NCBI GenBank assembly: GCA_951217055.1
Contig: OX578277.1
Coordinates: 114,573,904-114,637,903, forward strand
From: Gerris lacustris
Lineage: Eukaryota > Arthropoda > Insecta > Hemiptera > Gerridae
Reading direction: 5' to 3'
DNA length: 64,000 bases
Position 1 is the first letter of the stretch; the number at the start of each line of letters is the position of its first letter. The notes under the pieces were generated by a model. That model worked only from the letters and a program-made list of their open reading frames with translations, had not been told where the DNA came from and made no database searches. A program made the translations under genes and the position numbers. This document shows, one piece after another, positions 1 to 9,445 of this stretch.

Positions 1-292
1 ACCGATCATCAACTTGGATTAGATATGAAAAGGCTTAACTCAGAAAGTTTACAAAGAAAAATCCAGTTTCTGAAAACAATAGCATTAAATGCAAATGGAC
101 AGAGGTAGGGTTCGATTCCCTAGCGAGAAGAAATTATTTTTACTGTAATTGTTTGGAAAATGTTCAGGAATAATCCAATAAACCGTGAAAACCCATATCA
201 ACTAACAAATACGAAACACTAAGTAAAGTAATTATGAACACGTACAAGAGAAAATTTAGTAAACGTCTAATGGTTTAGATGTATTGGTTGTG

Positions 293-395
293 GATCGGGG
301 GGTCCGATCTTAGCTCTGGAGGTGTACACATCTTACAACAATCACTCACACACAAACATATACCCAATAAATATATATATCAAACATTTATTATC
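293..395 (+). repeat. Inverted fragment of the same LTR
   Basis: Positions 296-352 are an almost exact reverse complement of 571-628 inside the LTR, and similarity decays after about 395. The two LTR pieces face each other across the leader, which a normal insertion does not produce. Confidence 0.6.
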
Positions 396-478
396 TACCA
401 TTTATTATCTCTCTCTCTGTGGGGGGAAATGTATGTTAAAAATTAAATGAATGATGTGAAATTAATTGTGTGGGGTGA

Positions 479-496
479 ATCCCACCGCTGCCACCA
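479..496 (-). other. tRNA-Leu primer-binding site
   Basis: The plus strand reads ATCCCACCGCTGCCACCA. This equals the acceptor end of insect tRNA-Leu (GGTAGCG... type) plus the post-transcriptional CCA, so the minus strand is the complementary primer-binding site. It sits 1 nt inside the LTR at 498-763. Confidence 0.65.
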
Positions 497-497
497 A

Positions 498-763
498 TGT
501 AACGGGGATTTGGTGAGTGGAATAATGAAACTGGTTAATATGTTTGATAGTTATTTATTAGTATATGAATGTGTGTGAGTGATTGTTGTAAGATGTGTAC
601 ACCTCCAGAGCTAAGATCGGACCCCCCGTGTGACTCTATGCTAGGGCTTAGTCTGTTAGATTCTTGGTGGGGGAAAGCACCACTAGACAGAAATTCGAGC
701 CTTTGCTAGCCTAAGGTCTACACTGCTTTCCTAGAATATTCTGGACTTGGCTTCCCCGTTACA
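498..763 (-). mobile_element. LTR (5' LTR, minus strand) of a Ty3/gypsy-like retrotransposon
   Basis: Read on the minus strand, this 266-bp block starts TGTAACGGGG and ends CCCCGTTACA, the TG...CA inverted ends usual for LTRs. One base after its end lies an 18-nt match to the 3' end of tRNA-Leu including CCA (479-496), as expected for a primer-binding site just inside a 5' LTR. No gag or pol sequence follows toward position 1, so the element is truncated or rearranged. The first ~65 bp of the same LTR recur at 55511-55577, and another part recurs inverted at 293-395. Superfamily is inferred from primer type and LTR ends only. Confidence 0.6.
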
Positions 764-1039
764 GAGGCGTGGCAACTCTTTTTCTCTTTTTGAGGCGGCA
801 ACTCTTTTTGCAATAATTTTAATCATAATTACAATACAAAAAAGAAAAATGTACTCACCATTCCTAGCCATAGACTCAAAAAATCAGAAGTAGGTCACCA
901 TGTTCTAGGTATCAAGTTGTTTAATCATTTAAAACCAGTAATTCAAGAGTTACCATTCGATTATTTTAAAAAATATATCAAAAAAGTTCTTATAATTTAT
1001 CCTTACTACACCATTAGAGAATATTTTCAAAGTGATCTG

Positions 1040-1240
1040 TGATTTTCAAAGTGATGGTGATTAGTTTTAGATTGTTTTTAAATTGTTGTAATTGGTGTGT
1101 GTGTCTTAATTATTTATTTTTAATTTATTTAATTATTGTCACGCTTGTAATCTGTGACGTTTGCTATCGTACGATTTTATGTATGTATACTGCTGCAAAT
1201 AAAGATGTTTATTTATTTATTTATTATTTATTTCCCGATG
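1040..1240 (+). repeat. Possible LINE 3' end with TTTA-repeat tail
   Basis: The segment ends GCTGCAAATAAAGATG followed by (TTTA)n, the style of 3' terminus seen in many insect non-LTR retrotransposons (AATAAA signal then short tandem repeat). No reverse transcriptase sequence precedes it. The 71-codon open frame here is not convincing as a gene. 764-1039 and 1241-1428 show nothing recognisable. Confidence 0.25.
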
Positions 1241-1636
1241 AAACAAGTATATAATTTAGTTTCCTTACTCACTAACACAAACAACAATTTAAATTCCTTC
1301 AATGATCATTTTCAAAAAACAGGATGAAAAATAACACGGTGTTAACACTTATTTTAATCAGTGGATTTCAAACTTTCTACAACATCTAAAAATAGAATTT
1401 TAGCACTACATATATAAGAGAGGGTTGGTCAATAAATAAGGTCTCCAAAACTCCAGCTTAAGCTGACAACGTCGGACGAGAGAGGTGGCAACACTGTCGT
1501 GTCCCATCATCTCTTAAACGAACCGTCGCTGAATCCTCTAAACCTTTTAGTTTGCTAACTAGGGCTGTTTGAAATGCATCTCCCGATTCCCATCCCCGCC
1601 AAGTGCGGCTTCCGCGAATTCATAAGGTTTCTTACA

Positions 1637-3020
1637 TCAAAGACGTCGATTGAAATTCGCAGACAGCTTTGAGAAGTTTATGGGGTGGTATTTGTGGACA
1701 TCAAAATTTTGCATGAATGGGTTCGTGAGTTTCAACTGGGCCGGACAAATATTCATGATGAAGAGCGATGTGGGAGACCAACAACATCCGTCACAGATGA
1801 GATGGTGGCAGAAGTCAATGAATTGGTGCGACAAGATCAACGTGTATAACTACTCGTGTAGTTTGTTTATGGCTCCCTGACATTTCTAAAGGTCCCATTC
1901 AGACCATTTTGATTGAATAATTGATGGTCCATTGGTCTGCGTGAGGTGGGTTCCAAGAATGTTAACGGAAGAACGCTAACGACAACGAATGGAAGCATCT
2001 CGTGAATTTCTTGTTCGTCACGCTGAAGAAGGGGAACAATTTTTGGATTCCATCGTTACAGGTGATGAAATGTGGGTTTCTCATTACACTCTGGCAACAA
2101 AACGACAATCTTTTGAGTGGCGCCACACCACATCCCCAAAACCGCGGGAATTCAATCATCTCGAAAAATCATGGTTTTTTGGGGCCGATGAGGTGTTATT
2201 TTGATTAATTTCATGCCCCGTCGAACAACAATTAATGACGATACGTATTGTGAGACACTAACGAAACTGCGACACTGCGACGTGCAATGCAGAATCGCAG
2301 GCGGGGCATGTTGACAAAAGGTGTGTCGCTACTGCATGCCAACACCCGTCCTCATGCGAAAAACTCTACAACGAACCCTCTGATCAAGATTGGTTGGGAC
2401 TCATCCACTTTTTTAATTTTTTACTTTATTTTATTTTTTATTCCAGGGGCTTTTACACCTAAAGACGCAGGCCACTTAGGTGGGCCCATTGAACAAACCC
2501 GGGTTAGGAACCAAACTTATCACAATTGAGTGAAGTGTTCGGTCGTCAACCATAGCTCTCCTTCGACTAGCATCGAACCGAGAGTTTTGATCACGGTTTC
2601 CAGAGCGAAACCTGGTGGTGCTACTCTTTCCAGCAGCTACCCATTTATTTAAACAATGCTGAGTGAACATTGTGGTCCCTGTTCGGGAATTGAACCCAGA
2701 GCTCAAGGACCCGTCCTACAACTGACCACGCCCGATGCTGCTTTACTTGCCTGATTGAAAGGCAAGCGCTCTCTACTCCGGGCTACCCAGGCCCCACCCA
2801 TCAACCTTACAGTCCAGAGTTGGCACCTAGTGATTACCATCGTTTCACCTCCCTTAAAGAAACTTAGGTGACTAACTCTTTGATAATAATTAAAAAGTCA
2901 AGGAAGAGGTGCAAAGCTGCCTTAGTGAAAAAGATTTCTGCGACACTAGTATTAAAAAATTGCCTGAAAGACTCCAAAAGTGCTTGGATCAGGAGGGTGG
3001 TTATGTTGAGAAATAGTTGA
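1637..3020 (+). pseudogene. mariner transposase pseudogene
   Basis: Fragments in shifting frames follow the order of a mariner transposase. An N-terminal helix-turn-helix region at about 1690-1850 includes LHEWVREF and TSVTDEMVAEVNELVRQDQR. The catalytic part holds VTGDEMWVSHY near 2050-2095, containing the first Asp of the DD34D triad, then KRQSFEWRH. Next come NFMPRRTTIND, RRRGMLTKGVSLLHAN near 2290-2345 with the second catalytic segment altered, and SPELAPSDYHRF after the SINE at about 2815-2850. A C-terminal piece, KLPERLQKCLDQEGGY, ends in TAG near 3016. There are several frameshifts and stops, so it cannot make transposase. Confidence 0.88.
2408..2795 (-). mobile_element. SINE with tRNA-like head and 5S-rRNA-like segment
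   Basis: The insertion splits the mariner transposase and is flanked by near-duplicates ACTCATCCA (2399-2407) and ACCCATCAA (2796-2804). On the minus strand it starts with a tRNA-like head (GGGTAGCCCGGAGTAGAGAG, A-box-like). A segment at 2748-2707 aligns with 5S rRNA around its internal promoter (AAAGCAGCATCGGGCGTGGT). A B-box-like GGGTTCAATTCCC follows near 2690, and an A-rich tail ends at 2408. A truncated relative lies at 29385-29650. The 5S similarity was judged by eye against the conserved 5S sequence. Confidence 0.7.
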
Positions 3021-3383
3021 TAGTTGCCATACAAAATAAAATGACTTTTTATTTTTAATACATGTTTCTAGGATTTTTTAAAAATTTGGAGACCTTACTT
3101 ATTGACCAACCTACTGTATTATATATATATATTTATATTATTAGCGTGTTTTAATACAATACTGCATTAATATTAATATAATATTAAATGTTTAAATTTA
3201 TTTTATGGGTTTATTGTAATTTTATTAACAGGTGTTGTATATAATTTTCTTTTCGCACTTAAGTAATTTATTTTTTAAACTTTTAGCTTTCTTTATTCTT
3301 CAAACATTTTCTTGACCTACAGTTAAATTATAATGCTTATATCTTGTATCAAATCTTGTATACAAATGTATATAATGGACATA

Positions 3384-3507
<124 letters not shown>

Positions 3508-4284
3508 AAAAAGAAAATTGTGAATAAGAAGTAAAAGTAAAGGAAGACATTATACAAAAAAAAGAAATGTATAAATATAGTGCTGATATTATATACGAGA
3601 TATCTTGTGTATTTTGTAAAAGGGATCTTAAGATGCGGAACCCTCATTTAACACACACACACGCATAAAAAGAAGATATTTTCATTTCTGTGGATGATTT
3701 GTTTGTTTGGCTGGGGGGGGGGGGGGGGGGGGAGGTGCCTCAGCCTGAATTACTTTAAGAAATAAGTCCCCGCGGGGGCCTCTTGCTGCCGCCCCCCTCT
3801 CATTTGTCTGATGAACAAAAATATTTTTAAAAGAATTGCAAATGCTCTCTCCTTGAATACGAATTTGGAGAGAGAAAAAATATTTGAAAAGGGGCGAAAA
3901 AAAAACCTTCGACCTTTCTTTAAGAAATGATAAAATATTTTTTTTTTTTTTTTATGTACAGACTAAAAATATAACTTTATCATACCTGGGATTTATAACT
4001 TTTAAAAGTTACTTCTTTATGATGTTTTGAAATGAAATTGTTGATAATTTATAAGTGCGTGATTTAAAGGTCATACGGCAAATATAGTCTGCCAGTTAGT
4101 AAAGCCCATATCTTCGTCCCACACTATCATAGGACGGATGGTCAAAAGATAAAATTTGGATGTTTCGATTCTCAGACGTGTCACATTTATTTTATCCAAT
4201 AACAAATTTAAATGAACAACAGTAGACTGTCTATGGGCTATATTCGACAAAAAGTCAACATTTCTTCAAAATCGGATAAATACC

Positions 4285-4370
4285 TTTCTTACTTTCTCAT
4301 ATTTTTAAAGAGAAAGTATTGTGATTGATATCGCTAAAAATTCGATTTTGAGATTTATATGTTAAAAAAT
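4285..4370 (+). repeat. Terminal fragment of repeat X
   Basis: The hairpin TACTTTCTCATATTTTTAAA...GAGAAAGTA and the following TTGTGATNG...AAAAATTCGATTTTGAGAT match, in the opposite orientation, the end of the repeat at 25560-26212. Only the terminal ~80 bp is present, cut off by the family B element that follows. Confidence 0.6.
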
Positions 4371-4898
4371 TACGTTTTTCCGTGGTAGGCTGTGAAATAG
4401 TAACTTTAGAGCCTAAAAAACATAGCTAAAATCCATTTTTTCATTACGTGTTAAACATTTTTTTCATTACTCCTAGCTGTAAAGAAAAAATCTTTTACGT
4501 CCTAGGCACTAAAAGATTTTTTCTTTACGGCGGGTAGTTGTCAAAACTTCCGTTAGTACCGCTGCAGTCTTTGTAGAAATGCTTCTAGTACGATAAAAAT
4601 CCGCTAGATGTCAATGCGTTTTATTTATCTTTTCTTATAGTGTAACCTCATTTTAAGGTTTCTTTTTTTAAGTCTTAAGTATGTACTAATATTTGTTATT
4701 ATTATATATTGATTAGTGATTAATATTTAATGTTTTTTTCATTGTCTGCTACCTCGGAAAAAATAGCATATGCTACGCGACTTTGAAGTGTTTTTTCTTT
4801 ACCTTGGCATTATTTACTGTCTCGCTTCGCTCGACAGTAAATGTAATTGCCGCGGTAAAGAAAAAACTCACTTCACAGCCTTGTAACATAATATACTA
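4371..4898 (+). mobile_element. Foldback element family B, copy 1
   Basis: Near-identical over hundreds of bases to 41997-42485. It carries hairpin-forming blocks: GTAAAGAAAAAATC... with ...GATTTTTTCTTTAC (4480-4529) and TTTTTTCTTTACC...GGTAAAGAAAAAA (4790-4866). This copy also holds a GTCTCGCTTCGCTCGAC hairpin at 4820-4836 that copy 3 lacks. Its right end is replaced by the family A element. No coding sequence is recognised. Confidence 0.75.
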
Positions 4899-5412
4899 TT
4901 ATCTACGATTGATATGAAATATAAACATTGTATCTCTGTTTAGATGAGTAGAAAGTGGTTCTTTACTTACTTTTATTCATTGCGCATGCGCGTTTTTATA
5001 ATTCCTCTTTTTTTCCGCCCTAGGGCGGTAAAAAAGAAGAATTCTTTACCTTAACGCACGATTAGCGAGTTTGTTTACATTTAACAAAACTAATTTGCTG
5101 TTTGTATAATTAAAGGAACTGTTTATATCGAGTTTTTAGTGAAAAACAATGAGTGATTTTAGTGATTATGACGAAAATGAGGAGAATAATACACCTCCCG
5201 AAAAAATTAATTCTGCAAAAAATACAACTCAAGAATTAATTCCATCTTTATCAAGAGAGAGATACGAACTTACATACAGCAAGTTTATTTTTTCTGTATT
5301 TATTATTCAAATCTAACAATCGTAGATAAACTACCCTCGCTATCGCTCGGGTGCAAACTCCACACTCGCATGCGAAATGCTACTTTCCACACTAGACGCG
5401 TAATGTACTATT
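4899..5412 (+). mobile_element. Family A element, copy 1 (exon-bearing MITE)
   Basis: One of four copies (others at 27968, 39939 and 46840). All run from TTATCTACGATTGATA to GTAATGTACTATT. An inverted CAATCGTAGATAA near 5320 closes an inner TIR. Inside are TGCGCATGCGCG (4981-4992), a hairpin centred on CCGCCCTAGGGCGG (near 5020), and a short ORF at 5149-5316. The left flank in family B reads TACTATT and the element's right end also reads TACTATT. Confidence 0.75.
5149..5316 (+). pseudogene. N-terminal exon of a Crypton-like tyrosine recombinase (copy 1)
   Basis: The 55-codon frame starts at ATG 5149 and ends in TAA. It encodes an acidic start (MSDFSDYDENEENNTPPE), then a basic stretch ending SLSRERYELTYSKF. 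The SxSRERYELTY motif resembles, from memory, the start of the SAM-like DNA-binding domain of Crypton-type tyrosine recombinases in animals. The catalytic R...HxxR...Y part is absent. Sequence after ELTY is AT-rich and differs in reading frame between copies, suggesting that the coding exon ends there at a GT donor. It is probably the leftover first exon of a longer parent element. Family assignment is tentative. Confidence 0.45.
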
Positions 5413-5595
5413 GTTCTTGTTTCCATCTGTTATACCCATTTATACACTGATGCTGGGTAGTCACTAAGCCGGGTGGGGGAAATTTTATCCCTTATCTGTG
5501 GTCACCCATCCAAGATGTGATCTCGCCCGATACTGCTTAACTTTATTAATAGAAGGGCGAACTGCTGCCCTATGCGAGTGACCGCTTATAATGAC
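5413..5595 (-). repeat. 5S-rRNA-like SINE, minus strand
   Basis: On the minus strand, 5543-5500 reads AAGTTAAGCAGTATCGGGCG and continues ...CTTGGATGGGTGACC, a close match to the A-box/C-box internal promoter region of 5S rRNA. Upstream (5595-5545) is a tRNA-arm-like GGGCAGCAGTTCGCCC. Downstream is a unique tail ending next to family A copy 1. The arrangement parallels the SINE at 2408-2795. It is not a functional 5S gene because the 5' third is missing. 5596-5765 shows nothing recognisable. Confidence 0.6.
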
Positions 5596-5831
5596 GGGTC
5601 GAAACGTCTCTTAATCGATATGGAGTTATGTTTTAATTTTCAACCTAAAGATCCATCAACTTATTTACATTTCAATTATAAAGGTGCTGACTTCATTTAA
5701 TTCTATAAAGTCCTTTGCGAATCACACAAATTGTGTGTCCTCATTATTTCACGTTTTATTTAAAAGTAAATAACTCAGAGTAAGGAAGGGGTAAAGGGAG
5801 CAATGGGATTTGAAAAGTGGTTCATTATGAT

Positions 5832-7566
5832 CAGAGACCTTCAAATGCCTTTTTGCCATGGCGCCATACTAAAATGCCACATTTTGCCTATTTTTCGGTA
5901 AAAAGCCACATTTTGCCGATTTTCGGTAAAATGCCACACTTTGTGCCACATTTTGCCTTATTTGGGCTAAGTTCGGAGAAAAAAAATAGAAATATTCTAA
6001 TATTCTAAGGGGTTCTGCTACAACCCATAAAACCAGGTAAGATACGCCTTGCAGGGCAGGATTCCAAGGTGCTGAGGATTCCCCAAGTGACGTGGATTCC
6101 TATCTTAGGGTAGTGACACACTTCGTCGCTGGTAGAAGTTCTAAGGTTAAAAAAAATCAAGTTTAAAGCCGCGTGTAGCAAATAATCTGGGGAAAGACGC
6201 AGGTAGTGTTGTCGTGTTCAATACCAATTACCCTTAAAAGGTATAAGAAGCATACTTAGAGGATAACCATTGGCACATTCGTAGTAATATTGAATGGTTT
6301 AGGGATTAACTCCTCCTTTAGAAACATAGTGTTATATTTTGGGTTTTTTGCTAACGGTGCCTCTTCCAGTCTCAGGTGTACCTGAGTCAGATACTTGACC
6401 AATATCATTTCACCTCTCTGGTTGTTATTGTATTCTTATAGTCTTCGAACTTTCCCAGTGATTTTAAACTTTGTTTGTGTATTACATTTTTTGACCATGC
6501 CAAAAAATAGAAGTAACCGAACTGCCCTGCTCTGACAGCGCTGCATACATACTGAAAGCGGGGGTGTGTTTAATAGTGTGTTCCCTAAAATGGTCCATGT
6601 AACCAGCTTGGCCCATGCTGTTTTTCACCAGCTGTAAATGACTTAATTTCAGCGGGTAAACAAATTTTTATTAAAGCTCTAAGCCGAGTGCCAATCTTCA
6701 AGGAAATGCTACCAGGGACACCCCTCTTCCTTCAGAGCCTATCCTAACAAGATGGGAAACTTAAATAAGAGCGGCCCTTTATTATGCAGAACATGGAGAA
6801 AAAGTGAAAGTTCTATTATAAGAATTCGACGAAGAGGATAACATGGCAATTAAAATAGCCAAGCAGGCACTGGGAAACGTTCAAACTTTGACGCAGCTAA
6901 ATTTTATACGAGCTCATTTTTTTAAGTTGCCACAGATGAAAGAAGAAGAGGTGCAAGGCGCACTTCGTTGACTTCAGCTGCTAAAGTTGTCTTGGAGCTC
7001 CAAAAAGCTGCGATGGAGTTGCCGGGCCAAAAAGGAGAGCAAGTCGGAAAAATACTGGAAGCTGCTTTAAATGTAAATCCAGATTGGAATGAAATAGTTA
7101 ATGTTATCCTGGGCGCTTAAGGGTTAAAAAATGCAAGGCGGAGACGCAGTATCAAGTTTTAAAGACTGCTTTATATTGAAGTATGTATATGCCAATTTTT
7201 TCTACCAACGTGGAAAGGTCATTTTTGAAATTAAAAAATATACTAGCAAACAATCGCTAGAAATTGACCACAGAAAATATTGAAAAGATAATTATTGTAC
7301 AGTATAATAATTTGAATTAAAGTATAGAAGTTTAATTAAAGTATAATAATTTTAATTTGAAATTTGTTTACAAAGCAAATTGCTACATAAAAAGAAGTGT
7401 ATAAGTAAAGGGGTGTATATGTAAAGGGTAGGGGGGGGGGGGAGTTGAAAAATAAATGCCACATTAGCTAAAATAAATGCCACATTTGGCCAAAATAAGT
7501 GCCATATTGCCACATTTTTTAGTGCCACATTTCATAAAAATAAATGCTACATTTTGAAGGTCTCTG
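5832..7566 (+). mobile_element. hAT transposon, copy 1
   Basis: A 1,735-bp element with TIR CAGAGACCTTCAAA and perfect 8-bp TSDs ATTATGAT (5824-5831 and 7567-7574). A second copy at 17315-19053, in the opposite orientation, is almost identical along its whole length. Both ends carry clustered GCCACATTT subterminal motifs. The interior is a disabled hAT transposase. The near identity of the copies suggests recent movement driven by another source of transposase. Confidence 0.95.
6497..7320 (+). pseudogene. hAT transposase pseudogene (copy 1)
   Basis: The start MPKNRSNRTALL near 6497 soon meets TGA. Further on, frames read FPKMVHVTSLAHAV (about 6580-6630) and KVVLELQKAAMELPGQKGEQ (about 6980-7040). 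Near 7205-7310 are NVERSFLKLKNILANNR and KLTTENIEKIIIVQYNN. The last pair is the C-terminal hAT dimerisation signature. VHxTxLAHA and the overall order resemble the hAT group related to CGG-repeat-binding protein genes (family resemblance from memory). Stops and frame changes interrupt every domain, and the same lesions appear in copy 2, so inactivation preceded duplication. Confidence 0.75.
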
Positions 7567-8339
7567 ATTATGATACACCCCTATACTAAACCTCCCAAGC
7601 GAGCTCAATCCGTACTAAAGTGATCACGTGGTCACTTGTCCTTGTCTTATTGGTCTATTCCTTGTCCTTCCGTCCCCACAGACTCTTGTCAACAAATCCT
7701 TATCAGTAGCAGTTATTTGATACCCCACTCAAAGAAGATTGCTATTGGTTATCTAGGAACTGTTACACGTTTATTAACGACGTTACTGCCTTTAGATAAT
7801 TAATAAGATTAACAACAAACATTAAAGTACATATTTATAAAGAAAACTGTATTAAAAATAAAATATTAAAAGTCGTAAGAAAATATCACTTATTCTTCAG
7901 ATAAATTTAGAGTTTTTATCGAGATATCAATACTGTTTCACCAAACTGCCGCTTGGGAGGTTTAGTATCGGGGGAGAGCATAATAAACCTTTATTTGAGA
8001 TCCAGATTCTATAGTATTGTTCCCTCTACCCCTTCCTTGCTCTGAGGTAAATAAGAAAAACTGTAAAATTGTTTTTATTGTCAATTAAGGATGACAGACA
8101 TTGATTGACAGGTTATATTTGGTTGCAGATATTGTTTTCTTTCCTTTGGGAAATATATATATACTAATCTGGTTTTCTCTCTGGTATTTATGTCAGTCCC
8201 CCCCCCCCCCCCCTCTGCAGTGTTTGCTGTAAGACTGGAGACTAGATTATAAGCTTGACTGGGAGGGGTAGACAGGTGACACATTAGACAGGTTTTTAGT
8301 TACCTGCTAAACTGGAAGCTGTTACCAATGCTCAGACCT

Positions 8340-8432
8340 GATTTTCTTCTGATATATATAAATATATATATAACATAGCTATATATATATATATATATAA
8401 CATAGCTATATATATATATAACGGAAGCTATG

Positions 8433-8519
<87 letters not shown>

Positions 8520-8530
8520 AGCTTCCGTAA
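8340..8530. repeat. (TA)n tract inside a hairpin of ACGGAAGCTATGTT
   Basis: About 75 bp of TA repeat (8436-8512) is flanked by GGAAGCTATGTT and AACATAGCTTCC, so the whole 8420-8528 stretch can fold into one long hairpin. The flanks match the outer end of foldback family T that follows. Confidence 0.9.
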
Positions 8531-8533
8531 ATA

Positions 8534-9445
8534 TAAATAACGGAAGCTATGTAATCTTCTGCAGAGCGAAAAATGTTTAGGTCTCCGATTTCATAAATTC
8601 CAAGACAGAAATCAGTTTCAGACATCAGGGAACATTTTTGGTTCCGTGTCAGTCTGTCAGTCGCTCAATTTTTGCGAACCAACTTATCTTAAAAACTACT
8701 CATCTGACTATATTGGAATTTGGATGGTAGGTCATAATTAGCTTATTATTGGTTCCATAAAAGTTTCATTCTTATGCGCCCATTTGTTTCTCTTCCATAT
8801 GCGCACAAACATACATTTATTTACACCTATAGCTTCAAAAGTACTTATCTGATGTTTAAGAAATTTTGATGGTTTGTCGAAAGTAACCCGCAGACAGCTC
8901 CAGATTAATTTAAACCGCCAGTGCAATTTAAATTCTGCTAAATTGTAACTTAATTAAATGTAAAAAATCATAACACGAGGGCCAAAATGAAATAAATTGG
9001 ATAATACTAGGTTTTAAAAGCATAAATTCAATAAGTTTTACGAAATAGGACGCGAGGAAGCTATGTGCCTCGCTAATTGGTGGAGTATTTTACATTAATT
9101 ATCAATTTAGAAATAGTTGAAATTAATCTGGTGCTATTTGCGAGCTACTTTCGACAATCCATCCAAATTTCATAAAAATCAGATGAGTACTTTTAAAGAT
9201 ATAGGTGTAAATAAATGTATGTTTGTGTGCATTTTGCAAAGAAACAAATGGGCGCAGAAGGTTCAAACTTATATGGAACCAACAATGAGCTTATTATGAC
9301 CTACCATACAAATTTCATTTTTTTTGTAGTATTTTTTAAGATATATGTTGTTTCGCAAAAAAATGAGCGACAAACCGAAAAACAGGCACGGAACCAAAAA
9401 TGTCCCAGACAGATTTCGGTCTTGGAATTTTTTAAATCGAAGAAA
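8534..9445. mobile_element. Foldback family T, copy 1
   Basis: The left arm (8571-8935) and right arm (9113-9440) are inverted copies. The left reads TCTCCGATTTCATAAATTCC, then a CTGTCNGTC run and ACTACTCATCTGA; the right is the complement. The central loop is AT-rich. The arms recur at 15213-16125, 22025-22460 and 24406-26350. No coding sequence. Confidence 0.8.

Larger units (their letters stand above)
1429..3114 (+). mobile_element. mariner-family DNA transposon, interrupted and inactive
   Basis: Imperfect terminal inverted repeats of about 27 bp bound the element: GGTTGGTCAATAAATAAGG near 1433 and its complement ending near 3112, differing at one position over the core. The interior encodes a decayed mariner transposase on the plus strand and is split by a SINE at 2408-2795. 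Without the SINE the element is about 1.3 kb, the normal mariner size. TA dinucleotides are close to both ends, but the exact TSD is not clear. Confidence 0.9.
5774..8046. mobile_element. Family C MITE, copy 1 (interrupted by hAT)
   Basis: TIRs begin CTCAGAGTAAGGAAGGGG and end with the complement. Perfect 8-bp TSDs GTAAATAA lie at 5766-5773 and 8047-8054. Without the hAT at 5832-7566 (and its TSD) the element is about 530 bp and matches the intact copy at 56301-56874. No coding sequence is seen. The 8-bp TSD points to hAT-like (or P-like) mobilisation. Confidence 0.9.

Noticed and set aside
100..125. tRNA gene at the start of the window (GGTTCGATTCCC)
   Set aside because: A B-box-like sequence alone, without an A box or cloverleaf upstream.
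5500..5543. Functional 5S rRNA gene
   Set aside because: Only the central/3' promoter part matches; the 5' third and terminator are missing, and the segment is embedded in a SINE-like repeat.
8428..8625. 65-codon minus-strand ORF
   Set aside because: Again a (TA)n artefact plus family T arm sequence.
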